Assembly (NCBI GenBank): GCA_963806685.1
Contig: CAWDZB010000012.1
Location: 124,001 to 188,000, forward strand
Direction: 5' to 3'
DNA: 64,000 nt
Source of the DNA: DDH964 sp963806685
GTDB taxonomy: Bacteria > Desulfobacterota > Desulfuromonadia > Desulfuromonadales > DDH964
Both the position numbers and the translations under genes were made by a program. The notes below the pieces were generated by a model. It was given only the letters and a program-made list of their open reading frames with translations, did not search any database and was not told the DNA's origin. Each line of letters opens with the position of its first letter. The first letter of the stretch is position 1. This document shows positions 1 through 8,041 of this stretch, in pieces.

Positions 1-554
1 CTGCTGGATAGGTTAAGCCTGACATTGAGGTCCTTCAATCCCTTGACGTACTGGTTGGCGATGGCAGCGGCCCGCTGGGGGTCTTCGTCGTCTACGCTGA
101 TGGAGATGATACCGTCTTCCTTTCCAAGGGAAACCGTTACATGATCCGCCAGAGCCTGGTAGGTTTTCACCCTATAACCCACGTCATATACTTTCATCAG
201 GTCGAAGCGGTCAATAATGGCGTCGGAAATGGTCCGGCTCTGCAACATTCCCACGTAGCGGTCTGCCGTGGATCCTTCCGTGGAGATTCCGGCCAGAGAG
301 GCCAGATCGCCCACATTGCCGAGAAGAGAGCTGATGCCGGATGTGGGGCTGGGGGGGGGGAGAATGCGCGCCGTGGCAGTAAATATGTTGGGCAGAAGAA
401 ATGATGCCCCACACGAAAGCACCAATGCCGAAATACAGGTGACGAGGATCATCTTCTTGTTTCTCGCCAGAACGAGAAGGTAATCCAAAAGGTTAATTTC
501 TTCTTCCGTCCCGTCGACATGAACGGCCAGGTTTTGGTGTTTCCCGTGTTCCAT
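1..554 (-). CDS. Wzz-type chain-length determinant protein, N-terminal part (cut by window edge)
   Basis: The reading frame is open from an ATG at 554 to the left edge (184 codons). The N-terminus is acidic (EEEINLLDYLLVLARNKK) and is followed by a membrane segment around residues 34-55. The periplasmic part begins in the usual Wzz style (ATARILPPP, then a Gly/Ser-rich stretch and DRYVGMLQSRTISDAII). Wzz/PCP proteins sit in the inner membrane and set polymer length during Wzy-dependent polysaccharide assembly. The gene follows an SLBB export protein and a Wzi-like barrel on the same strand, which supports this. A run of ten G (351-360 on the plus strand, C on the coding strand) encodes the Pro stretch and is in frame here. 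The C-terminal half, including any second membrane segment or tyrosine kinase domain, lies outside the window. Confidence 0.85.
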   Translation of the reverse strand, partial: MEHGKHQNLAVHVDGTEEEINLLDYLLVLARNKKMILVTCISALVLSCGASFLLPNIFTATARILPPPSPTSGISSLLGNVGDLASLAGISTEGSTADRYVGMLQSRTISDAIIDRFDLMKVYDVGYRVKTYQALADHVTVSLGKEDGIISISVDDEDPQRAAAIANQYVKGLKDLNVRLNLSS

Positions 555-611
555 AATTTATTCCTGCAGCCCTTGGTTGGCAACCCTGTTAAACCCCGAT
601 GGCGGGGGCGG

Positions 612-3407
612 TTAAAACGACGCCACAGCCGCCGCCCCAAGAGCCATTTGGTAGAGAATGGTCGTGATGTCCTTTACTTCCCGAAGCACGTCGAACCGGG
701 CCACCTTTTCCGGCACCAGGACCGTATCTCCCGGGTAGAGTTCGGTCCCCTCAAAGCCCCCTGCCACCCAGCGGTGGTTGCTGCCGTCCCAGTGGATTCC
801 AAGGCCACTCTGGGGTTTGCTAAGCACTGTGCCGTCAGCCCGGACAACAAACATCTCATCGCTGTTGGCATTTTCCGTCGGCCCGCCCACCTTGGAGAGA
901 TAGTAAGAAACGGTCTCTCCCGAACGGTAGGCCAGGGAAACCGGGTTGTAGACCTGGCCAAGGACGCTGACCGCCTTGGGATTCTCCGGGATCGTCACCG
1001 TATCGCCGTTCATTACCTCTATATCGGAGTCGCTCCCCTTGAAGACCGAAAGGGGAGCCAAGTGCACCACCATCCTTCCGGTAGCCGATGTCTCCTGCAG
1101 CTTCTGCGTCAGCGTCCGCCGACTCTCCAGCAACGCCTTGGCCGACTGCAGCTCTTCCGGGCTCAGGGCCCCCAATGCAATCTCCGAGGCGGTCCGGGAG
1201 ATCTCCTGCTCCTGCTCGAAGATCAGCTTCTCCAGGCGCTCACCCTGCGTCTGTTTCGCCGAGGCACGGGTGAACACCGCCCCGCGCAGATAGGCTCCAT
1301 CGGCGAAACCGCCTGCTCGCTCCAGGACCGAGCTCAGCTTCTCCCCCTTGGCGATGGTGTAGGTTCCCGGGAAGAGCACCCGTCCCGACACCTCGACGGT
1401 ATGTTCCTCGGCGTAGTCGGGAATCGCCCTGACGGACAGGTGGTCCTCAGGTTTCAGAGCCAGGTTCTGTCCGGGATCGCCCTGTAGCGCCTGCTCCAGG
1501 TTGATCAGAATCCGTTTCGTGTAGCTTTTCCGCCCGGCCGGGATGAAGCGGGTCAGCTCGGCTTCGGCAAGGTAGGCACTGCGCTTGACGTTGCCGGCCG
1601 TGGCAATCAGGTCCCGTATCGTCATCTGGTCATAGTACCGGTAGGGGCCGGGATTCAGCACCGCGCCCGTTACGGTGATGGTGGGAACATCCTCCATCTC
1701 GGCACGGGAGAAGATGCGGACCTCGTCGAATTTCTGCAAGGGGAGGTTCTGGCTTGGATCGCCGGTCAGCGCCCGGCCTAGATCAACGGTGAGCTTCTGC
1801 GGCCGGAAGTCGGGCGGAACCAGACGCAGCACTTGCGCCATTCCGGGGTAGTAATCCGGCAACAGGTTGTCGTAGGGGGTGAGCAGGTCCGCAAGGCGCA
1901 TCCCTTCACTCAGTTGGTAGCGACCGGGACGGGCAACATATCCCGTCAGGGAAACGTAGGAAGCACTCGTCGGGGCTATCGGCGCCACCAGCACCAGGTC
2001 CCGGTCCTGAAGGGTAATACCGGCTCCATCTTGCGTCTCTTCCAGCCGGGAGAGGTCGACGTCGAGGGCGACCTTTTTCCGGTGGGACTCGATCCGTTCC
2101 ACCTGCACCCGTTTCAGGTAGGCGGTGGCGACGGCTCCGCCGGCCATGTCCAGGATATCGGGTAGCGATTCGCCGTCCTTGAGCTCGTAGATTGCCGGCC
2201 GGCGCACATCGCCGGCCACGCCAACCAGAGGACCGACAACGGGAACCAACACCGTATCCCCAGATTGCAGCCGGGCATCGCGGCTGCGGTCGCCGTGAAG
2301 GAAAAAATCATAAAAGTCGATTCGGGCCACCACTTTACCGTCGCGCACCAGCTGCACCTGCCGCAGGCTACCAGTCTTTGCCGGGCCGCCGGCAGCGGCC
2401 AGGGCGTTCAGTACCGTGGCCAAAGAGCTGACCGTATAGGTCCCTGGGGCCCGGACCTCGCCAACCACGTAGACCTGGATCGAACGCAGCGACCCCATAC
2501 TGATGTTCAGCTCGAAATCCTTGAAGTACTTGGATATCTGCCTGTATATCGTCTTTTTGGCCTGGGCGAAGGTCTGGCCCCACAGATGAATGACTCCAAC
2601 CTTGGGCAGAAGGATGTCGCCACTACGGTCGACTTTTACCTCGTAGTTGGCGTCGATCCCACCCCAAAGGCTGATCACCAGGGTATCGTCGGGGCCAATC
2701 ACGTAACCCGGACCGACCGGTGCCAGCTGTTCCGGGTTAAATCCGCCCCCGGGCGCCGCGAAAAAATCGTAACCGAACTGCTTCAGGTCACGGTCGACTG
2801 GCGCCACTTGTAGATCGTCCCGGTAGCGCAACTTCTGCTCGCCCAGTGCCTTCTGAAAAGCATCCCGCTCTTGCACCGGCAGAGAACGCAGGTATTTATC
2901 CCTGCGCTCTTGATCGAGCTGGACATACAGGCTGATGGCTTCATTTGTGGGGAGGTCCTTACCGCCAGAAACTAGAAGGGCGAAGGTAAGTTCCTGCTGC
3001 CGTTCCTCCTTTTCCTGGAGCTGCTGCTGGGCCACCTCAGCCGGGGATAGCCCTGTGGTAGGAACGGGCAGATTTATCGTTTCCGGCCCGCGGGCCGCTT
3101 CACCGACCGCCGGGGTGGAACGAGAGAAGAACTCTTCGGCTCGAGACTTTTCCACCTTGGTGGGTTTAGTTTCGGAAGCCGGAGGTTCCACCTCGGGCAA
3201 GTCGGCGTCGCCGGAAGGCGCAACCGTTGGCTGCTTCATTTCGCCAACCTGGCCCTTGGTCAATCCCGGCAACGTCTGCCGCAAAAGGTCGAGATTGGCA
3301 GTCGGGGCGGAGGCCGAAGAACCGGTCTCCTGAGCCAGGGCTGCCAGAGGGCCGAGCAGGCAAATAAAGAAAAACAAAACCAGTGAGAGTAGCGTCCTAG
3401 TACGCAA
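612..3407 (-). CDS. Polysaccharide export outer-membrane protein with multiple SLBB domains
   Basis: Outer-membrane exporter of the Wza/poly_export family. A signal peptide (about residues 1-26, LLSLVLFFFICLL) is followed by a low-complexity region and a poly_export domain at about 229-305 (GPGYVIGPDDTLVISLWGG). About six SLBB-like units follow, each with a G-V-R-P-G-x-Y type motif, near residues 305, 395, 482, 572, 667 and 806. At 931 aa it is much longer than E. coli Wza and resembles the multi-SLBB proteins of deltaproteobacteria. I chose the TTG at 3407 because GGAGG lies 8 bases upstream. A longer frame reaching 3494 would run into the preceding gene and put 29 residues before the signal peptide. 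It follows the Wzi-like gene and precedes the wzz-like gene, so export, outer-membrane handling and chain-length control look co-transcribed. Confidence 0.88.
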   Translation of the reverse strand: MRTRTLLSLVLFFFICLLGPLAALAQETGSSASAPTANLDLLRQTLPGLTKGQVGEMKQPTVAPSGDADLPEVEPPASETKPTKVEKSRAEEFFSRSTPAVGEAARGPETINLPVPTTGLSPAEVAQQQLQEKEERQQELTFALLVSGGKDLPTNEAISLYVQLDQERRDKYLRSLPVQERDAFQKALGEQKLRYRDDLQVAPVDRDLKQFGYDFFAAPGGGFNPEQLAPVGPGYVIGPDDTLVISLWGGIDANYEVKVDRSGDILLPKVGVIHLWGQTFAQAKKTIYRQISKYFKDFELNISMGSLRSIQVYVVGEVRAPGTYTVSSLATVLNALAAAGGPAKTGSLRQVQLVRDGKVVARIDFYDFFLHGDRSRDARLQSGDTVLVPVVGPLVGVAGDVRRPAIYELKDGESLPDILDMAGGAVATAYLKRVQVERIESHRKKVALDVDLSRLEETQDGAGITLQDRDLVLVAPIAPTSASYVSLTGYVARPGRYQLSEGMRLADLLTPYDNLLPDYYPGMAQVLRLVPPDFRPQKLTVDLGRALTGDPSQNLPLQKFDEVRIFSRAEMEDVPTITVTGAVLNPGPYRYYDQMTIRDLIATAGNVKRSAYLAEAELTRFIPAGRKSYTKRILINLEQALQGDPGQNLALKPEDHLSVRAIPDYAEEHTVEVSGRVLFPGTYTIAKGEKLSSVLERAGGFADGAYLRGAVFTRASAKQTQGERLEKLIFEQEQEISRTASEIALGALSPEELQSAKALLESRRTLTQKLQETSATGRMVVHLAPLSVFKGSDSDIEVMNGDTVTIPENPKAVSVLGQVYNPVSLAYRSGETVSYYLSKVGGPTENANSDEMFVVRADGTVLSKPQSGLGIHWDGSNHRWVAGGFEGTELYPGDTVLVPEKVARFDVLREVKDITTILYQMALGAAAVASF

Positions 3408-3462
3408 AATCAAATCCTCCGTGAAGCAACCTTTAAATCCCGGCCAAGGGTGACACGTTCGC

Positions 3463-5007
3463 CTACCAGTTGAATTGACCGCCGAACTCGGCAAGATGAA
3501 AAATCCGATCGTCTCCCGGGGTGAAAGCGAAATTTTTCACCCTGGACATGGCGTAGCGGGCCTGCAAGGAGAAATCCTCTACCACCTGCCACTCCAGTTT
3601 CAGTGCCGGCTGCAGGTGCTTTTCCCGAATCGGCCGGTTGAAGCCGCGGGTCTCGAAATCACAATCGACACTGAGAGTCAAGTCTTGCGGCAGCAACCAT
3701 CGAATCTCGACAAAGGTATCCTTCGCTGCACCCCCGACATGATGGCCAAGAATTTTCTGTTGGTAAGTATACCCCGAGCGGTAGATACCATGGTGGTACC
3801 ATGGGAAGGAATTGTTATCAATCCTGCTCAGATCGGCATATTCCAGGCGCAGGCTCATTCGACCGCTCGGCTCGAGCCGGGGAAGGTAGAGGCCCGCAAG
3901 GTAAGCCGTATTGGCAAGGGAGAAAGCGGCTTCGTCTTCCCCCCCCCACTCGCCATAGAATTCGGCACCCCAAAGGAAAGGGAGGAGCAACCGGGCATCA
4001 AGGGCAGCCAGCTGGTCGCTGGTGTCCGCTCCCCCGGAAAGGTTTTTGCCGACCAGGATGGTGAAAAAATCGGAAAGATTGATGTCGGGACGCCCGTCGC
4101 CGCCAAAGATGGCCACCCGCGATGCGCCGACCTCGAAAAGGGGGAAGGGTTTGAAATTCAGCCTCAAGCCGGCCATGTAGGGCTTGGGGACTGCACGTTG
4201 CTGTTCCAGGCGACTCCAGAAAACGTCAAAGCGAAATGGACCGAGGTATTTGAAAATCCAGGGAAGAAGGAGTGGGGTGGGGTTGGTGACCCGTAGCATG
4301 TCGAGGGGCTTGGCATTGTTGGTCAGGATCAGGGAACCATGACGCCCCTGTCCCCACCAGAGCGCTTGGCGGCCAGCGGATATTTCGAACGGTCCAAGGC
4401 TCAGGGCTGCCTTCCCCTCAAGAAGGCTTGTGTTGAAATTGGTATCTTGATTGTCCTCTTGATGAGCCTCCAGCATTGGCCGTACGCTAAGCAGAAAGAG
4501 GCCCTTGTACCGCGCTTCAGATTCGAGAATGAGCTGGGCATTATGGAAATTGGTATGATCGATGCCGAAATCATTGTAGTCCAGATCGGCCTGGCGGGCA
4601 TTGGTGCCTGGATATACGGAAGACTGGTCATCCTGATAGAGATATTTGAGGTCGAGGCTCCGAAGCGGCTTAAGATAACTTCGGGGAGTCGAAGATCCGG
4701 CGCCAAGTTCGGGGAGCTGGTCCTTCAATTCATATTCGAGCCGGTTCAAGAGCTGATATACGATCGGCGGGAATCCTCCGCCGCCAGCCTTGTCTCGAGC
4801 CTCCCGAACCTGGCGTGCAGCTTCCAGCCTGGAATAGGGGCGGGATCCCTGGAGAGAAGAGTCCACCAAGCCCAACCCGGCAAGTTTATCCAAGGCAGGA
4901 TAACTCCAGCTGTCAAGCGGAAGGGTTGCCGAAGGAGGTGCGGCCAGGGAAGATTGGGAAAAGATCAAAATTCCCAGGAATAGCAGAAGAAAATGGCGGA
5001 CTATCAA
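3463..5007 (-). CDS. Capsule assembly Wzi family outer-membrane beta-barrel protein
   Basis: A protein of about 514 aa with a signal peptide (FLLLFLGILIFSQSSLA) and alternating aromatic/polar strands typical of an outer-membrane barrel, ending in a Trp (FGGQFNW). Motifs such as GRQALWWGQGRHGSLILTNN and WSRLEQQR match the Wzi/capsule-assembly family, which binds or organises exported polysaccharide at the cell surface. Two TTG starts are possible. The one at 5007 has GAGGGG six bases upstream, while the one at 5013 abuts the GAGGGG and is less likely. The gene ends 55 bases before the start chosen for the SLBB exporter. A promoter lies just upstream (5069-5097). The family call is from sequence pattern only. 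Confidence 0.8.
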   Translation of the reverse strand: MIVRHFLLLFLGILIFSQSSLAAPPSATLPLDSWSYPALDKLAGLGLVDSSLQGSRPYSRLEAARQVREARDKAGGGGFPPIVYQLLNRLEYELKDQLPELGAGSSTPRSYLKPLRSLDLKYLYQDDQSSVYPGTNARQADLDYNDFGIDHTNFHNAQLILESEARYKGLFLLSVRPMLEAHQEDNQDTNFNTSLLEGKAALSLGPFEISAGRQALWWGQGRHGSLILTNNAKPLDMLRVTNPTPLLLPWIFKYLGPFRFDVFWSRLEQQRAVPKPYMAGLRLNFKPFPLFEVGASRVAIFGGDGRPDINLSDFFTILVGKNLSGGADTSDQLAALDARLLLPFLWGAEFYGEWGGEDEAAFSLANTAYLAGLYLPRLEPSGRMSLRLEYADLSRIDNNSFPWYHHGIYRSGYTYQQKILGHHVGGAAKDTFVEIRWLLPQDLTLSVDCDFETRGFNRPIREKHLQPALKLEWQVVEDFSLQARYAMSRVKNFAFTPGDDRIFHLAEFGGQFNW

Positions 5008-5068
5008 CTTCAACCCCTCGACAGAATCACTGAAAGCAGCGGAATTTCAAGCCCTTAAAAAGGGTTTT

Positions 5069-5097
5069 AAACTAGCAAGGCCAAACAGGAATGTCAA
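5069..5097 (-). promoter_or_regulatory. Predicted sigma-70 promoter of the polysaccharide export operon
   Basis: On the minus strand TTGACA (5097-5092) is separated by 17 bases from TAGTTT (5074-5069), about 60 bases before the TTG start of the Wzi-like gene. The -35 is perfect and the -10 is fair. Inferred from consensus only. Confidence 0.55.
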
Positions 5098-5107
5098 ACT
5101 GATTTCC

Positions 5108-5560
5108 TTATTCGACGATTAAATGCTCGATCCTGTATTTGCCAAAAATGAAGGTCACTTTGTCGCCAGGTTTAATATATCTCCCGGGGTTCCCGAATAA
5201 CATAAAATAGCCTTTTCCGGCTACGGGTGGATTGGTGGTTTGTCGCATTGGTCCCACTTTGGTGGCTGGAACGGCAAAAACTTTTCCTGTTGCTTCGTGA
5301 AGCAGGTAAGGCTGGGTATCCCGACTGAAAAGGACCGCCGCTTTTTCAGGATCGATCGCCTTGTAGCGAAAATCGAGCATATAACCCTCAGCTGAAACAC
5401 GAAGGGAAGTAATTTCGATACCGAGGTCTTCATAGATTCTTTCTGTTCCCTCTCCTCCCTTTGCCTGCACTTTGGAATCCAGCTCCGATTTCCCGTTAGG
5501 CATGGTCGATTGGCAGGCCTGCAGAAGGAACAAAACCATAACGGCAATCAGCAATTTCAT
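5108..5560 (-). CDS. Small lipoprotein of unknown function
   Basis: 150 aa with a clear lipoprotein signal: a short basic start, a hydrophobic core and the lipobox LLQAC (Cys16), so the mature protein should be lipid-anchored. The mature part has a beta-rich look (ITSLRVSAEGYMLDFRYKAI, GKVFAVPATKVGPMRQ, YIKPGDKVTFIFGKYRIEHLIVE). I do not recognise the family. It ends 100 bases before the Wzi-like gene, which has its own promoter, so the two may not be co-transcribed. A near-perfect 26-base palindrome lies about 40 bases upstream of the start (5598-5623). Confidence 0.75.
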   Translation of the reverse strand: MKLLIAVMVLFLLQACQSTMPNGKSELDSKVQAKGGEGTERIYEDLGIEITSLRVSAEGYMLDFRYKAIDPEKAAVLFSRDTQPYLLHEATGKVFAVPATKVGPMRQTTNPPVAGKGYFMLFGNPGRYIKPGDKVTFIFGKYRIEHLIVE

Positions 5561-5597
5561 TGGTCAAAACCCTCTTTGAGGAAAGAAGTAAAACCAA

Positions 5598-5623
5598 AAA
5601 TCCCTTTCCCGGGAAGGGGATTT
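5598..5623. repeat. 26-base near-perfect palindrome upstream of the lipoprotein gene
   Basis: Two 13-base arms (AAATCCCTTTCCC and its reverse complement with one mismatch) with no loop, 38-63 bases upstream of the lipoprotein start. It has the form of an operator for a dimeric regulator, but no regulator is assigned. Confidence 0.5.
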
Positions 5624-5888
5624 AGCCAAGAATCAAATAGCCAATCTTACCCCATATTCACCGCTCAAAGAAATAATTTAAGAAGTCCTTTTCTCCGAGC
5701 AGCCTGCTAATAGGTGAATTTGACGCACCGAGGTCGCCCTTTTCGCGCCGTGCCTGTCAAAAGCTTCTTATGAGTTTCACCGCAGAATGACCGCCTATGC
5801 CATCCGGCCAGCGGTTCCGGCCAACTGGATCGGCAGACGGTTTGCCTCCCTGGGTTCTGATTTGCCAATTACGGCTCCTTCACCAAAA

Positions 5889-5922
5889 GAAAAGCCCCGG
5901 GAAGAACTCCCGGGGCTTTTTT
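5889..5922 (-). terminator. Rho-independent terminator (bidirectional form)
   Basis: Inverted repeat AGCCCCGGGA / TCCCGGGGCT with A-rich and T-rich flanks on both sides, 25-58 bases beyond the stop of the FG-GAP gene. On the minus strand the hairpin is followed by a T-rich tract. Confidence 0.85.
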
Positions 5923-5946
5923 CGGTTTCCCGTCAAACAACCGTGG

Positions 5947-7470
5947 TTAATTGACCACCCTGGGGGGAAGGGGCATGGCCTGCACCCAGGCACCGGTGGC
6001 AGTGTCCTTAATCTCCACCCGCAGACTGCCCGTATTTTCCATGCCGAGAACTGCCAGTTCTGCCGAACCATTGCCGTTCACGTCCGGGATGGCGGCCAGG
6101 GCCTGGGGAGTAAAGGTGGAGGGAAAATCCATAGCCCCGATCCAGGCCCCGGTGTCGGCGGCCTTGATGCTCACCCGGACATTGCCCGAGAAATCGACGC
6201 CCAGAACCGCCAGTCCAAAGGTCCCGTTGCCGACAGCGGCGAAGCCCTGGGGAGCGAAGCTGGAGGGGAAGTCGACGGCACCGACCCAGGCGCCGGTGGT
6301 GGCGTCCTTGATGTTGGCCCGGACATTGCCCGAAGCATCGACGCCCAGAACCGCCAGTTCCGCGACGCCATTGCCGTTCACATCGGGTATGACGGCCAGG
6401 CCTTTGGGGGTGAAGGTGGAGGGAAAGTCGATGGCGCCGACCCAGGCGCCGGTTGCGGCGTCCTTGATGTTGACCCGGACATTGTTCGAGGCATCGATGC
6501 CCAGAACCGCAAGTTCGGAAGCGGAGTTGCCGTTAATGTCAGGAACGACAGCCAAGGCCTGGGGGACGAAGCGGGCAGGGAAATCGACAGCCCCGACCCA
6601 GGCCATAGTTCCGGGATCTTTGATGTTCACCCGAACGTTTCCGGAGCCGTCCACTCCGAGTTCAGCCAGTTCGGCGTCACTCCCGCCACCGAGGTTAGGA
6701 ACTACGGCAAGGTCCAGGGGTACGTAGGCCGAGGGGAAGGGGACCTTCCGGATCCACTTCTGGGTGCTGCCGTCCTTGACAATCGTGGCATTTCCTCCTG
6801 CCGCATTGTCCTTCAGCAGCGCAGCGACCTCCCCGGTTCCGCTGCCGTTCATGTCCGGCAATCCGGCCAGGGACATGGGCTCGACATCGACGGTAAAGGT
6901 TACCTGGGAGTTTCCAACATTATTCGCTGCGTCGGTGGACTCGACGAGCAACGTGTGGGAACCGTTGGCGAGCCCGTTCAGGCTGCTTGCGGAGTTCGGA
7001 ATGACCTTCCCGTCGAGGGATACCTGGATCGTCCCGTCGCTTACGGTGTAGGACAAGGGCAGGGAATTAATATGGTACACCCCCCCGATGGCGGGAGAGG
7101 TTATATTAACGGTCGGAGGTGTCGTATCTCCCTGGGGGAAACTGGAAGCGTCTCCTGGCAGGGTCCCCGCCAGGATTTCCTGGATGTTGGTAAAGCTGTC
7201 GCCATCGGAATCGAGGGGCTCCACCGCGGTGAAGGCGTCCAAGATAACACCACCGTTGGACAGGTATTCGCTTCGCAGGTCGGTTGAATAGGGATTGAAT
7301 TGGCTGGTGTTGTTATTGGGATGGCAGTAGTCGCAGCTAATGTTTACCCCGTACTGGCCATAGAAGGCACCTGGGAAACTACTTCGCGCGGCGGCCTGGT
7401 TGACCATAAAAAACGCTGACATCAGGGCGAGACAGAAAAAAAATATTAACGTTTTTCCGATTCTGGACAT
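5947..7470 (-). CDS. Secreted monoheme protein with Ca-binding loop, Ig-like domain and FG-GAP repeats
   Basis: 507 aa with a signal peptide cleaved near AAARS. A single CXXCH motif (CDYCH, about residue 50) predicts one covalently bound heme c. A calcium-loop-like DSDGDSFTN follows near residue 90, then an Ig-like region (TPPTVNITSP) at about 120-195. The C-terminal half is six ~45-aa units of the type VPDVNGNGVAELAVLGVDAS, which fits FG-GAP/VCBS blades with D-x-N-G-N-G metal loops. The fifth unit is degenerate. ATG at 7470 is preferred (GGAG eight bases upstream); a TTG lies one codon earlier. It stands alone between two terminators, directly after the giant multicopper oxidase. I infer a secreted or surface protein with a redox-active head. 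Its electron partner is unknown. Confidence 0.75.
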   Translation of the reverse strand: MSRIGKTLIFFFCLALMSAFFMVNQAAARSSFPGAFYGQYGVNISCDYCHPNNNTSQFNPYSTDLRSEYLSNGGVILDAFTAVEPLDSDGDSFTNIQEILAGTLPGDASSFPQGDTTPPTVNITSPAIGGVYHINSLPLSYTVSDGTIQVSLDGKVIPNSASSLNGLANGSHTLLVESTDAANNVGNSQVTFTVDVEPMSLAGLPDMNGSGTGEVAALLKDNAAGGNATIVKDGSTQKWIRKVPFPSAYVPLDLAVVPNLGGGSDAELAELGVDGSGNVRVNIKDPGTMAWVGAVDFPARFVPQALAVVPDINGNSASELAVLGIDASNNVRVNIKDAATGAWVGAIDFPSTFTPKGLAVIPDVNGNGVAELAVLGVDASGNVRANIKDATTGAWVGAVDFPSSFAPQGFAAVGNGTFGLAVLGVDFSGNVRVSIKAADTGAWIGAMDFPSTFTPQALAAIPDVNGNGSAELAVLGMENTGSLRVEIKDTATGAWVQAMPLPPRVVN

Positions 7471-8041
7471 CAAGGCTTCTCCTTTTCTCTTTGCGTTTGC
7501 CTACTTTTAATACTGGAAATACCGAAGAGAGGGATGGTGGGCGATCGACTTTCCGCAAAGACGCCCGGTATTTTGTGGATAAAAAAAAGAAAATTTTGGC
7601 CATCTTAATACCGGACCAGTACAAAAAACAGGGTCATTTAAGCACTATTTTGGTATTAAATTCCCGGCAACAACCTGTGCGATCGCACACCGAAGCAATA
7701 TTATGGGACGAGATTTCGTTCTCTTTCTAAACAGCGATCAATTATGGAAAACACTGGGCAAGCCCACGCCGGCACTGGAAAGAATTCATCTCGGCAAAGG
7801 ATGATTTGAGGATCGCATCGGCCCTGATAGGTTATGAACCTTGGACTTAATGGCCTCCAAGCCCGGGTGCGGGTGGCTTTTATGCGATTCCAGTTCGTCG
7901 GTCGGGGACCTTGCTTACCGCCAAGTCACACTGTCGCCACTACAAGGCGTTGGACCGAACCATACCCGTCGCGCTTCCCCCCTAAAAAAAACGGGCTGGG
8001 AAAATCCCAGCCCGAATCCAAAGAAATATTTTTTGCGGATT
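7471..8041. other. Intergenic region without a gene
   Basis: Contains the terminator of the large multicopper oxidase gene (7984-8014) and must hold the promoter of the FG-GAP gene. Small open frames here have no ribosome-binding site or recognisable product. I see no other structured element I can support. Confidence 0.5.
7984..8014 (-). terminator. Rho-independent terminator of the 1512-aa multicopper oxidase gene
   Basis: Perfect 10-bp arms CGGGCTGGGA / TCCCAGCCCG with a 3-base loop, followed on the minus strand by eight T. The core is the same as that of the terminator at 13718-13746. Confidence 0.92.

Larger units (their letters stand above)
5561..5946. other. Intergenic region without a gene
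   Basis: Holds a 26-base palindrome next to the lipoprotein gene (5598-5623) and the terminator of the FG-GAP gene (5889-5922). I see no convincing coding frame in between. Confidence 0.6.

Noticed and set aside
7474..7500. GGCAAACGCAAAG on the minus strand, reminiscent of a c-di-GMP-I riboswitch
   Set aside because: It overlaps the ribosome-binding region, and the tetraloop receptor stem and the rest of the aptamer are missing.
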